A stretch of 64,000 bases of DNA from Flavilitoribacter sp020436695. Lineage in GTDB: Bacteria; Bacteroidota; Bacteroidia; Chitinophagales; Saprospiraceae. The stretch lies in contig JAWKLQ010000005.1 of assembly GCA_041392665.1 (NCBI GenBank), positions 186,001 to 250,000 on the forward strand, in the 5' to 3' direction. A program made the position numbers and the translations under genes. The notes beneath the pieces are model-generated. The model saw only the letters and a list, made by a program, of their open reading frames with translations. It ran no database searches and was not told the DNA's origin. Numbering within the stretch: position 1 is the first letter of the stretch; every line of letters starts with the position of its first letter. Of this stretch, positions 8,021-16,681 are shown in pieces.

Positions 8021-9508
8021 TTAGCACCCTCCGGGTGCGACTAAGAAGTTAGAGCCACCGAAGGTGGCGACCAGTTCATTGAAAACATTGAGTTGGTGCT
8101 TTCTAGTAGTGGATAGAAAGCTCTGAATGCGGGCATAGACCTGTGCTCCGGGCAGGGTGCGGAAGCACCCAGCCACCTTTTGTTTGGTTTTAGCCGGCCG
8201 TACGTCGCGCTCGGCTTGATTATTGGTAAAGGGTACGGCCTCATACTTTGCAAAAGCCAATACGGCGTCTCGGTAGCGTACCAAACGTTCCATCAGATTG
8301 CGCCCTTTGGATTTCTTTGGTCGCTTATTTTTGTAGCGGTATTGTGGAGGTGGTTCTTCCTGATCAGCCAGATAGCAGATGTGATCATAACGCCGATATA
8401 AACAATCCATATCTGGCACTGTACATTGGCCCCGGTCACTTTTATGATAGGCATACAGCAGCAGATCATGCATGCGAGCGGCCCAGTGGGAGCCTTGCTC
8501 GATCAGCCCTTGGAGGTCACGTAACAGGTGTGCGCCACACACGGCATGTCGACAAGATTCATAGCCAAAGTAAGACGCCCAGCAGTCATGCACGGCCCAG
8601 CCTTCATAAGCTGGGATCAGTGAAGCTGGATCATTCAAGGCTTTTTTGCCGCGCTTGGCATGGACAAAAAGGTAAGTGAACTTTGCATTCGAACAGTTGT
8701 GCAGCCAGTGCAATTTACCGACTACTCTCAGCCCCGTTTCATCAAAATGATTGACCGGACTCTGTAGTAATTCCTGTTGAATGCGCTGCTGACTACTCTG
8801 CAAGGCTTCATAGCACCTGTGATTAGCACTCACCTGCGTACTTTCGTTAAGCTCATAGCCGAATACATCACAGAAAAACCGGCGGATCTTTGAAAAAGAG
8901 ACCTGATAGCCATTATTCAGCAACACGCTTAGCGAGCGCACGCCTGGCCCGTATTGCACGCGGGCTGGAACCGAATCCGGAAACTGACCTACTTGTAATT
9001 GTCGGCAAGCTGGACAAATACAGCTTTGCAACTGATACTCGGTCACTTCCAATTTCGGTGTAGGAAGATCAAAGACTTGCCGCTTCTCTATCACTTGCTT
9101 ATGAATTCCGCTAAGGTCATAACCACAAACACAACGATTAGGAGCAAGAGGTACTATATGGTCTGCATGGGCAACCATATCCAAGGTCTTGCCCTTGTGC
9201 CCCGATTGACCACCGCGTTTCTTGCCCGATTGACGAGGCAAAGCCGGTTTCTTGGCAAAGCCATCTGAAGACGGAGGACGACTGCTATTTTTACTATTTT
9301 GATTCAGCCGGGTCTCAAGTGCGGTAACTTTACCCAGCAATTGCTTTTGCTGCACCTCCATCTCGGAAAGCCGATCAGTCAATTCCTGGTTCTGTGCAAC
9401 CAACAGTTCGATCATCTCTTGTTGAGCAAGAATCAACTTATGACAGGATACTATGTCTGTGGGTAAGGACAACTCAATGTTTTTTTCGAAGATAACATTT
9501 TCCTCCAT
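8021..9508 (-). CDS. tnpC: IS66-family transposase (TnpC)
   Basis: A 495-residue DDE transposase. An N-terminal coiled coil (about 22-70) leads to the low-complexity NQNSKNSSRPPSSDG stretch, then a zinc-binding region (C126, C128, C163, C165, C168) and the catalytic core with D256 (NHFDETG), D308 (AVHDCW) and E433 (NNQAERDVRP). It is full length and uninterrupted. The start codon lies inside the palindrome 9502-9521, which could limit translation of read-through transcripts. The ORF ends within 10 bp of the left terminal repeat. Confidence 0.95.
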   Translation of the reverse strand: MEENVIFEKNIELSLPTDIVSCHKLILAQQEMIELLVAQNQELTDRLSEMEVQQKQLLGKVTALETRLNQNSKNSSRPPSSDGFAKKPALPRQSGKKRGGQSGHKGKTLDMVAHADHIVPLAPNRCVCGYDLSGIHKQVIEKRQVFDLPTPKLEVTEYQLQSCICPACRQLQVGQFPDSVPARVQYGPGVRSLSVLLNNGYQVSFSKIRRFFCDVFGYELNESTQVSANHRCYEALQSSQQRIQQELLQSPVNHFDETGLRVVGKLHWLHNCSNAKFTYLFVHAKRGKKALNDPASLIPAYEGWAVHDCWASYFGYESCRHAVCGAHLLRDLQGLIEQGSHWAARMHDLLLYAYHKSDRGQCTVPDMDCLYRRYDHICYLADQEEPPPQYRYKNKRPKKSKGRNLMERLVRYRDAVLAFAKYEAVPFTNNQAERDVRPAKTKQKVAGCFRTLPGAQVYARIQSFLSTTRKHQLNVFNELVATFGGSNFLVAPGGC

Positions 9509-9521
9509 CTGACGATGGAGG
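9502..9521 (-). promoter_or_regulatory. palindrome over the tnpC start codon
   Basis: CCTCCATC and GATGGAGG are perfect 8-bp arms around TGAC, and the left arm contains the tnpC ATG (complement of 9506-9508). A hairpin here could occlude initiation, a control strategy known in other insertion sequences. The role is inferred. Confidence 0.5.
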
Positions 9522-9548
9522 TGCTAAATAATTACAATATTTCAAATA

Positions 9549-10109
9549 ATGCCGACCGGATACCAGATCGATAACCCAACCGGCCTCTACTTTCTTACCT
9601 TACAGGTTATAGACTGGGTGGACGTATTTACCAGAAAAATATATCGTGATATTTTACTTTCCAGCTTTAAGTATTGCTGTCAAAATAAAGGCTTGAGATT
9701 GTGGGCATATGTGGTTATGAGCAATCACGTACATCTGATCGTAAGTACAGACCACGGAAAACTTCCCGATATTCTGAGGGATATGAAGCGCTTTACGGCA
9801 ACGTCTATTCTAGATACGATAGAAAATCAGGTAGAATCGCGAAAAGACTGGATGTTGAAGCGATTCGAATTTACCGCCAGACGACATAAGCGCAATAGCA
9901 CGCGCCAGTTCTGGACTCACGAAAATCATGCTGTTGAATTATTCTCAGGTAAATTCATTAGACAGAAATGTACGTACATCCATGACAATCCAGTGCGTGC
10001 CGGATGGGTTAATAATGCTAGTGATTGGTTGTATAGCAGCGCTTCTAATTATGAAGGTAGGGGTGGTTTGATTGAAGTAGATCTACTGTATGAGATGTAT
10101 CATGGGTGA
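9549..10109 (+). CDS. REP-associated tyrosine transposase (RAYT, Y1/HUH family)
   Basis: A 186-residue single-strand transposase of the TnpA-REP branch of the Y1 family. The HUH metal motif is in VVMSNHVHLIV (H60, H62), and the candidate nucleophile is Y143 in YIHDNPVRAG, the usual RAYT context. It is intact. REP-like palindromes lie on both sides (7952-8012 and 10124-10330), which is the layout of a REPtron. The IS66 element has inserted 5 bp upstream of this ATG (after target duplication), so the original promoter is 1.5 kb away. Confidence 0.88.
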   Translation: MPTGYQIDNPTGLYFLTLQVIDWVDVFTRKIYRDILLSSFKYCCQNKGLRLWAYVVMSNHVHLIVSTDHGKLPDILRDMKRFTATSILDTIENQVESRKDWMLKRFEFTARRHKRNSTRQFWTHENHAVELFSGKFIRQKCTYIHDNPVRAGWVNNASDWLYSSASNYEGRGGLIEVDLLYEMYHG

Positions 10110-10123
10110 ATTGGCGTTTGTGG

Positions 10124-10330
10124 GCAAAACTGAGTTTTGTTGACACGGCGACGCAGGCAGAGCCTACGCCGAACGCGGGCAAAACTGAGTTTTGCTGAAA
10201 CTAAACTGCGACATTAAGACTGCGCCTACACCGAACCTTGGCTTCGCGCCTGCAAAAACTAAGTGAAATAAGTTCGGCGTAGGCTCTGCCTGCGTCGGAG
10301 CGCCCGCAAAACTCCGTTTTGCATAAATAC
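10124..10330. repeat. REP-like palindrome cluster downstream of the RAYT gene
   Basis: Three near-palindromes of the type GCAAAACTGAGTTTTGC sit at 10124-10140, 10179-10195 and 10306-10322. A 26-bp segment (10149-10174) recurs inverted at 10271-10297, with partial copies (GCGCCTACACCGAAC) between. The inverted pair can form one large hairpin, and the small palindromes form hairpins of their own. The cluster ends at the stop codon of the GGT gene. These are the likely substrates of the RAYT. Confidence 0.82.
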
Positions 10331-12046
10331 TCAATACCCCTTAGCATCATCATCCGTATTCCGAGGATCAGCCACTCCGTGCAGTTTTCCGTCCGGCAAA
10401 ACCTGGATCGCCTTCACCTTTGCAATATAATCCACTTCCCGGAAACTATGTCCCATGGCTTTAAGACTATCCATCAATACCGGTGAAAAACCACCCTTTT
10501 CCACCATGATCATATCCGGGAGCCACTGGTGGTGAAAGCGCTTGGCTTGTACAGCTTCTTCCAGATCCATATTGTATTCGGCTACATTAAGGAAAACCTG
10601 TAATACGGATGTAATGATCGTAGAGCCGCCCGGCGTACCCAACACCATAAATAGCTTGCCGTCCTTTTCGATGATGGTAGGCGTCATACTGCTCAGCATA
10701 CGCTTATTGGGCGCAATGGCGTTGGCTTCCGCCCCGATCAGACCGAACTGGTTCGGTACACCTGGTTTCACACTGAAGTCATCCATTTCATTATTCAGGA
10801 AAAAGCCGGCGCCGTCTACCCAGACTTTGCAGCCGTAATTGGAATTCAGCGTCGTAGTCACCGAGACGGCATTACCCCCGGCATCTATCACCGAAGTATG
10901 GGTAGTTTCAAAACTTTCCAGCCCCACCGAAAAATTACCGGCCAGGATATGTTCACTGGTGGTGGCACTGTCGGTGGAAAAATCAGTCATGCGCATATCC
11001 AGGTAATGTGCAGACAGGAGCGAGTCGATGGGCACCGGATAAAAATCCGTATCGCCCATATGTTCGGCCCGGTCGGCATAGGCCCGGCGTTCCACTTCAG
11101 TGATCAGATGAACGGAAGGAACGGTATGGAAACCATACTTAGATAGCGGATAAGCTTCCAGCATCTCCAGCATTTGCAGTAAAGCAACACCTCCGCTGGA
11201 AGTCGGAGGCATGGAAATGATCCGGTATTGTTTATAGTCTCCAATTAGAGGTTGCCGCCAGCTGGCCTGGTAATGCTGTAAGTCGGCACGGCTGATGATG
11301 CCACCGCCCTGGGCCATTTCCGCTTCAATAAGTTCAGCGGTCCGACCCTCGTAGAAACCGGCAGTCCCCTGTGCTTTAATGCGTTCCAGCGTTTCCGCTA
11401 ATGCGCTCTGGACTAACAGATCACCCGCTTTCCAGTTTTCCTTTAAGAAAGGATTGGGAGCCTCATTGAATTTGTGAAAGGCCTCCTGAAAATTGTTGAG
11501 CCGGTCGGCTTCTTCCTGTGTGATCCGAAAGCCTTTTTCTGCGAGTTCAATGGCCGGTTCGATCAGCTGCGACATGGGCAGGTGCCCATATTTGTCGTGA
11601 GCTGCAAACATACCGGCTACAGTTCCTGGGATGCCCGCAGCCAGATGACCGGCAGTACTCAGTCCATCGATGGGAGTACCGAGACTATCCAGATACATAT
11701 CCCGATCGGCAGCTGCCGGCGCTTTTTCCCGGTAATCCAGGCTGGCGGTGCTGCCATCGGAATTGCGCAATACCATAAAGCCTCCACCGCCGATATTGCC
11801 GGCCCGTGGGTAGACCACCGCCATGGCAAACTGTAAGGCGATGGTAGCATCTACGGCATTACCACCCTGGCGAAGGATCTCGAGCCCCACCTGTGTGGAC
11901 AAGGGATGGGGACTGACGACCATCGCCGAATCCGCTATCACGCTTTGAGTAACGTCGTAAAGCGGAGCCTGTGTTTGCCGGCAATCATAAAAAAGGGTGA
12001 TGACCAAAAAAAATAAAAAAAATACAGAAAAATTGATTTTTGGCAC
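10331..12046 (-). CDS. ggt: gamma-glutamyltransferase, lipoprotein
   Basis: Cleaves gamma-glutamyl bonds (for example glutathione) in the periplasm and matures by self-cleavage. The 571 residues start with a hydrophobic signal segment ending FYDC, so C22 is a likely lipidation site. The autoprocessing/nucleophile Thr is T381 in ETTHTSVIDAGGNAV, by alignment with E. coli T391. Other family segments are GGNAVDATIA, GGGGFMV, SMPPTSSGG, NEMDDFS and MLSSMTPTI. Both subunits are complete. The gene is transcribed alone, and its 3' end abuts the REP cluster. Confidence 0.95.
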   Translation of the reverse strand: MPKINFSVFFLFFLVITLFYDCRQTQAPLYDVTQSVIADSAMVVSPHPLSTQVGLEILRQGGNAVDATIALQFAMAVVYPRAGNIGGGGFMVLRNSDGSTASLDYREKAPAAADRDMYLDSLGTPIDGLSTAGHLAAGIPGTVAGMFAAHDKYGHLPMSQLIEPAIELAEKGFRITQEEADRLNNFQEAFHKFNEAPNPFLKENWKAGDLLVQSALAETLERIKAQGTAGFYEGRTAELIEAEMAQGGGIISRADLQHYQASWRQPLIGDYKQYRIISMPPTSSGGVALLQMLEMLEAYPLSKYGFHTVPSVHLITEVERRAYADRAEHMGDTDFYPVPIDSLLSAHYLDMRMTDFSTDSATTSEHILAGNFSVGLESFETTHTSVIDAGGNAVSVTTTLNSNYGCKVWVDGAGFFLNNEMDDFSVKPGVPNQFGLIGAEANAIAPNKRMLSSMTPTIIEKDGKLFMVLGTPGGSTIITSVLQVFLNVAEYNMDLEEAVQAKRFHHQWLPDMIMVEKGGFSPVLMDSLKAMGHSFREVDYIAKVKAIQVLPDGKLHGVADPRNTDDDAKGY

Positions 12047-12530
12047 GGTGCTTGTTATTGTAATAAATGAACGAAAAAAATAATCTGTAGGAAATTGTAC
12101 AGTATTAGTGACTGTCCTTCAACTTACTAAGTTCGTTTGGTGGGCCGTGAAGAGCGGATGTTAGAGGTTTAGATCTCCTGCTTGCGAAGTTTTTTCCCTA
12201 TGCAAAAATGACGAATCTTCTCGGAAGAGCATGCGGTTAGTATGCCTGCTGGCACAAGTATGCTTTAGCGTGATGAAGATCGAAAAAAAAAGTGATTTAC
12301 CAAACGAAAATATGATGATCTGATCATATGATCAGGATCGATCCAACTTCAAAGGGATGAATGTGTTCCAGATTTGCAGTTGCGTGACGGCGCAACTGGT
12401 CAGGGTGTAGCCCCAATTTCCATAGGATATGGATTTTGCTCGTTTTTACTGGCAAATGTGTTCTCGGGCTGCACCCTTTTTTGGAACGATGAGTGAGAGG
12501 GGAAAAATGGTTGATAAGGAATGAGGTATG
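12047..12530. other. intergenic region with candidate structured RNA
   Basis: No gene seen in this stretch upstream of ggt. It holds a perfect 16-bp palindrome CTGATCATATGATCAG (12320-12335), a hairpin CAGTTGCG/CGCAACTG (12377-12384/12391-12398), and GGGTGTAGCCC (12403-12413) pairing with GGGCTGCACCC (12466-12476, one G-U) directly before TTTTTT. ATTTGC (12372-12377) could also pair with GCAAAT (12452-12457), which crosses the last stem. This may be a small RNA with its own terminator on the plus strand. Confidence 0.4.
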
Positions 12531-12590
12531 AAAATGGCAATGAGATGCAAAGGGCCAGTGGCTGGTTGCATTTTCATTGCCATTTTTATT
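12531..12590. terminator. bidirectional terminator
   Basis: AAAATGGCAATGA and ATGCAA on the left pair with TTGCAT and TCATTGCCATTTT on the right, with T-rich flanks on both strands. It follows the stop codon of the acyl-CoA dehydrogenase gene on the minus strand. Confidence 0.8.
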
Positions 12591-12601
12591 TTGGTGATAA
12601 A

Positions 12602-13744
12602 TTAGCCTTTCATGATCTGCCGCGCAATTACGAGGCGCTGGATCTCAGAAGTGCCCTCACCAATCGTACATAACTTGGCATCCCGGTAAAACTTCTCCAC
12701 CGGAAATTCCTTAATATACCCATAGCCGCCGTGGATCTGTACGGCTTGGTCCGCGCACCGAACGGCTGTTTCACTGGCGTAGAGTTTGGCCATGGCCGAA
12801 AGTTTGGTACTACTCTCGCTATTATCCTTGAGTTGGCCGGCCTTTCGGGTCAGCAACTCTGCAGCTTCGATCTCAGTGGCCATATCGGCCAGTTTGAAAC
12901 TGATGCCCTGGAAACGGGCAATTGGTTTGCCGAACTGTTGTCTTTCCTGTGCATAACGCAAAGAGGCTTCATAGGCACCTTTGGCAATGCCCAGTGACAG
13001 GGCTGCGATCGAGATACGGCCGCCATCCAATACTTTCATGGCCTGAATAAAACCGTCTCCTTCCTTGCCCAGCATCTGACTTTTATGGATCCGGCAATTG
13101 TCAAAAATGAGTTCTGCCGTTTCGCTGGCCCGCATCCCCAGCTTATTTTCTTTTTTGCCGCTGGTAAAACCCGGTGTACCTTTTTCAATCACAAAAGCAC
13201 TCATTCCATGACTATCGAGTAATTCACCGGTGCGGACAATAACTACGGCAACTTTGCCCGACTTGCCGTGAGTAATGAAGTTTTTGGTACCGTTGATGAT
13301 GTAGTGATCACCATCCCTTTCGGCTACACAGCGCATCCGGGCAGCATCACTGCCGGTATTGGGTTCGGTAAGTCCCCAGGCCCCCAGCCATTTCCCGGTT
13401 GCGAGTTTCGGTAGATATTGTTGTTTCTGTTCTTCAGAGCCGAACAGCAGGAGGTGATTGGTACAGAGCGAATTATGGGCAGCTACGGAGAGGCCAATGC
13501 CTCCGCATACTTTAGCGATCTCCTCGATGATGGTGATGTATTCAGCGTAATGCAGGCCGGCTCCTCCATATTGTTCGGGAACCAGTACTCCCAAAAAACC
13601 GTGTTCTCCCATCCGGTGGAAGAGGTCGATGGGGAAATATTGTTGCTCGTCCCACTCCAGGACATGCGGCCGGATGTAGGTCTCCGCAAAATCGCGGGCG
13701 CTTTCTCTGATCAAATTGAGGTTTTCCAGGACTTCTACGTTCAT
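12602..13744 (-). CDS. acyl-CoA dehydrogenase (short/medium-chain type)
   Basis: An FAD enzyme that oxidises acyl-CoA to 2-enoyl-CoA. The 380-residue length is exactly the family norm when started at ATG 13744 (MNVEVLENL); an earlier in-frame Met would add 15 unlikely residues. Signatures present: GAWGLTEPNTGSDAA (FAD/substrate), QIHGGYGYIKEFPVEKFYRD (second PROSITE motif) and the C-terminal IGEGTSEIQR. The gene starts 45 bp after the alkaline phosphatase stop on the same strand, so the two are probably co-transcribed although functionally unrelated. The chain-length preference is not readable. Confidence 0.93.
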   Translation of the reverse strand: MNVEVLENLNLIRESARDFAETYIRPHVLEWDEQQYFPIDLFHRMGEHGFLGVLVPEQYGGAGLHYAEYITIIEEIAKVCGGIGLSVAAHNSLCTNHLLLFGSEEQKQQYLPKLATGKWLGAWGLTEPNTGSDAARMRCVAERDGDHYIINGTKNFITHGKSGKVAVVIVRTGELLDSHGMSAFVIEKGTPGFTSGKKENKLGMRASETAELIFDNCRIHKSQMLGKEGDGFIQAMKVLDGGRISIAALSLGIAKGAYEASLRYAQERQQFGKPIARFQGISFKLADMATEIEAAELLTRKAGQLKDNSESSTKLSAMAKLYASETAVRCADQAVQIHGGYGYIKEFPVEKFYRDAKLCTIGEGTSEIQRLVIARQIMKG

Positions 13745-13789
13745 GAAATGTCTTTTTAAATAAAATAAACCGGGGAGGAAATTGTTCAC

Positions 13790-14992
13790 TCAGTTGCGAC
13801 TGCCCTCCAGTTGCCTGCCTGGACGCAGCGGACTGTCGTTCCAGCCTAAAGCCGCTTTCATTTTGTAGTAGATCTGTGTATTGTCATAAATTCCGGCAAA
13901 ACTGCGGGCCCCCGGTCCGTAAGCAAAAACGGGAACCATAGCGGCGGTATGGTGATTGGTGGTAAAATCCAGCCGGACCCGGTCCATTTTAGAGCGATCA
14001 TTAATGGCTGTTCCGCCGGTCTCATGATCGGCGGTAACGATCACCAGCGTGTTTCCGCGCTTTTTGGCAAAATCGAGTATCAAGCCGATCGTACGATCAA
14101 AATCCAGCATTTCCTTGATCATCCAGGAGGCATCGTTGGAATGGCCGGCCCAGTCGATCTGAGATCCTTCTATCATCAGAAAGAAGCCCTTGTCACTCCT
14201 TTTTTCGAGGAATTGTGCGGCCAGTTGACCGCTGTAGGGCAGATAATTGCGCCCCAGATTAACCCCCGGTGGAAGGTTCTCCGCAGAGAAGTAGGCAAAT
14301 TTTTTGTGGATATCCAAAGGGACCCGATGCACACTTCCCTGTTTGTAATCATAGACGAGATAGCCGTTGTCGGCCAGTTCCTGCCGCAGATTGCGATTAT
14401 CCAGAGAACGGGCGGTAAAATAGGAGAGACCTCCGCCAATAAAAAAATCCACATCAGCCTTTACCAGATCTGCAGCTATACTTTCATTCATGCCGCGCAG
14501 GGTCTGGTGGGCAACGAAAGCTGCCGGTGTGGCATTCGTGATTTGCGAACTCACTACCAAGCCGGTAGCCAGACCCCGGTCCCGGGCTTCTTCCAGGATC
14601 GTATAGCAGGGCATGGAATCGGCGCTAATGCCAATGGCGCTGTTGTAAGTCTTGATCCCACAGGCGAAAGCGGTAGCGCCGGCCGCTGAATCGGTGACCA
14701 GGTCATTGGCGGAATGCGTTTTATGAAAACCCACAACGGGAAATTTCTCCAGATTTAACTGATTGCCGTTACTGTACATTCCGGCGGTGATCTGCCCCAA
14801 TCCCATACCGTCTCCGATCATGAGAATGACATTGGTCGCCTCTGCCTGGAGAGGCGCTACTTCTACGGTTTCCGCGACTGTAGCAGTGGATGCCGGTACC
14901 GGACGGCAGGATGTACCTAGCAGGAGAAGGAAAGAACAGGCTGCGACAAGCCTGCCAACAGTCGAGATAAGTGATGATAAGTTGATCAGCAT
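13790..14992 (-). CDS. phoA: alkaline phosphatase, lipoprotein
   Basis: A 400-residue phosphomonoesterase. A signal segment ends LLLGTSC with C29 as lipidation site. The metal and nucleophile residues are D61 (MIGDGMG), S102 (VTDSAAGATAF), E275 (MIEGSQIDWAGH), D280, H284, D322 and H323 (TADHETGG), matching the alkaline phosphatase superfamily. It therefore releases phosphate outside the cytoplasm, anchored to a membrane. No Pho-box-like motif was recognised. The promoter must lie in 14993-15313, divergent from the CotH-like gene. Confidence 0.92.
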   Translation of the reverse strand: MLINLSSLISTVGRLVAACSFLLLLGTSCRPVPASTATVAETVEVAPLQAEATNVILMIGDGMGLGQITAGMYSNGNQLNLEKFPVVGFHKTHSANDLVTDSAAGATAFACGIKTYNSAIGISADSMPCYTILEEARDRGLATGLVVSSQITNATPAAFVAHQTLRGMNESIAADLVKADVDFFIGGGLSYFTARSLDNRNLRQELADNGYLVYDYKQGSVHRVPLDIHKKFAYFSAENLPPGVNLGRNYLPYSGQLAAQFLEKRSDKGFFLMIEGSQIDWAGHSNDASWMIKEMLDFDRTIGLILDFAKKRGNTLVIVTADHETGGTAINDRSKMDRVRLDFTTNHHTAAMVPVFAYGPGARSFAGIYDNTQIYYKMKAALGWNDSPLRPGRQLEGSRN

Positions 14993-15313
14993 ACGTAATT
15001 TACCCTGCGAAAAAAAATCAGTGAACTAGGATTTTATGGTGTTGTTGAAAAATTAAATTCGGTTTACAAATATTTAACTACCTGAAAATGGAATTTAATT
15101 TCGGAATAGTGTAATTTTGTCCCTGCAATCGAGAACGCATTACCGGTTTTTCCCGGCCTTCTTTGTTTTGCTGCACCAAATTTGGTTTGGTGACTCATAC
15201 AAAGGTAATGTTAAAATTTTGTTTTCGAGCAACTATATGAGAATGGGATCCGTCCTTATGAGTAGAAAGTACTTTTTACCGACTGTTTAATAACCTGACC
15301 AAAACAAAATTTT
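14993..15313. other. divergent promoter region (alkaline phosphatase / CotH-like gene)
   Basis: No gene. It contains TAATTTTG (15112-15119), a match to the -7 consensus TAnnTTTG on the plus strand, and a perfect hairpin CACCAAA/TTTGGTG (15174-15192) that could be an operator or a 5'-UTR structure. Confidence 0.35.
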
Positions 15314-16441
15314 ATGATCACCCGACTTTGCATGCCTACCCATGCGGTAAGCAGCACGTTATTCTTATGCCTATTACTGATATCCGCACCTATTCTAGCT
15401 ACGCCCAAAGCAGCTATCTTTCCCGATGATCGACCTACCGTTTTTGATCTGATCTACGGCCAGGATATTATTGACGTAACGCTGGAAACAGACCTGGTGC
15501 GCCTGATGGAAAATGTCAAGACCGATAATTATCAATCGGCCCTTTTCTCCTTTACTGACGCAAAAGGTGATGATGTATCCCTCCAGGCGGAGGTACGTTC
15601 CCGCGGTAATTACCGCCGAAGAGTATGCGACTTTCCACCTCTGATGATCAAATTTCATAAAGAAAAACTGGTAGGTGCCAACATCAAACCGCACAACAAA
15701 CTCAAACTCGTTACCCACTGTCTGGATGAGAAGAACGCCGGACAGGAGAACTTACTGAAGGAATATCTGGCCTATAAAATGTATCAGGAGCTGACCGACC
15801 AGTCCTACCGCGTGCAACTCGTACGGATTAATTATGCAGATACTAAAGGTAAAGTTAGCCGGGTGCGCCGCTACGGTATTCTGATCGAAGATACGGATGA
15901 GATGGCCGAACGACTTGGCGGTGAGGAATGTGATTGCCTCAATCCACAGCGCGAACAACTGGACAATCGTCTGGAAGGTATCCATGCGGTGTTTCAGTAC
16001 ATGATCGGCAACGAAGACTGGAGCATTACCATGAATCGCAACCTGAAGATGGTCAAACCGCTGGATGGATCATCCTGGAAACCGGTGCCATACGACTTCG
16101 ACTTTTCCGGACTGGTCAATGCTTCCTACGCTGTGCCCAATTACGAATTAGGTATTACTTCCATTCAGGACCGCCTTTATCTCGGATTGCCCATCCAGGA
16201 TGCTGAAATGAAGTACCTATTCAGTTATTTTCAAAATAAGAAAGCCGCTCTTTACCAGATTGTGGAAAATTGTCAGTACCTGAGTAAAAGCGGCCGTAAA
16301 GAGGTAATCGATTATCTGGATACCTTTTACCAGAAGATCGTGCAGCTGGAAACGGAAGTGGGCCGGAATTATTACCAGGTAATGAGCACCATCAATACTC
16401 CGGTTGAGATCGGAGATAGGGAGATATCTTCCGGGAAATAA
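15314..16441 (+). CDS. secreted CotH-like kinase-fold protein (tentative)
   Basis: A 375-residue protein with an N-terminal signal peptide (hydrophobic about 14-30, ending ILATP). It carries RSRGNYRRRVCDFPPL, KLKLVTHC, LLKEYLAYKMYQ and YGILIEDTDEMAERLG, which resemble the spore-coat-H-like atypical kinase fold common in Bacteroidota. The pattern NEDWSI...PVPYDFDFSG would supply the metal-binding acidic residues. Family assignment is by eye and tentative. CotH-like genes often accompany DUF4956 genes, and one lies 2.2 kb downstream, but two unrelated genes intervene. Confidence 0.55.
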   Translation: MITRLCMPTHAVSSTLFLCLLLISAPILATPKAAIFPDDRPTVFDLIYGQDIIDVTLETDLVRLMENVKTDNYQSALFSFTDAKGDDVSLQAEVRSRGNYRRRVCDFPPLMIKFHKEKLVGANIKPHNKLKLVTHCLDEKNAGQENLLKEYLAYKMYQELTDQSYRVQLVRINYADTKGKVSRVRRYGILIEDTDEMAERLGGEECDCLNPQREQLDNRLEGIHAVFQYMIGNEDWSITMNRNLKMVKPLDGSSWKPVPYDFDFSGLVNASYAVPNYELGITSIQDRLYLGLPIQDAEMKYLFSYFQNKKAALYQIVENCQYLSKSGRKEVIDYLDTFYQKIVQLETEVGRNYYQVMSTINTPVEIGDREISSGK

Positions 16442-16451
16442 TATGAGCAGA

Positions 16452-16623
16452 TTGTCAGTTGTTAGTTTAAGTGGAAACTATACCTCTTGTTCGAGAATAC
16501 AGGAGTGAGGAATGAGGAGAACCTCATGAAACATAAAATTTGTTCCCTTTAACTGACAACTGACAACTGACAACTGACAACTGACAACTGACAACTGACA
16601 ACTGACAACTGACAACTGACAAC
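16452..16623. repeat. composite repeat module with (TGACAAC)10
   Basis: Ten exact heptads TGACAAC run from 16554 to 16623. The left complementary arm TTGTCAGTTGTTAG lies at 16453-16466. Between them is GGAGTGAGGAATGAGGAG (16502-16519), itself of period 7, and the 25-bp segment AAATTTGTTCCC...GACAAC (16536-16560), which is repeated exactly at 35965-35989. It lies between the converging CotH-like and SDR genes. Confidence 0.93.
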
Positions 16624-16681
16624 CACAAAAGCGGCAGGAGCCATCCTTCCGTCATAAGCCCCCAGTTGCCAACGATTTATT

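Larger units (their letters stand above)
8013..9535 (-). mobile_element. complete IS66-family insertion sequence, single ORF
   Basis: The ends are inverted repeats GTAACTATTTAGCACC (8013-8028) and GGTGCTAAATAATTAC (9520-9535), 15 of 16 matching and starting with the GTAA typical of IS66. Identical 8-bp target duplications AATATTTC flank it at 8005-8012 and 9536-9543; 8 bp is the IS66 norm. The element is 1523 bp and carries only the transposase gene, without tnpA/tnpB, as in the ISBst12-like subgroup. Intact ends, target duplication and ORF suggest a recent insertion. Confidence 0.93.
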
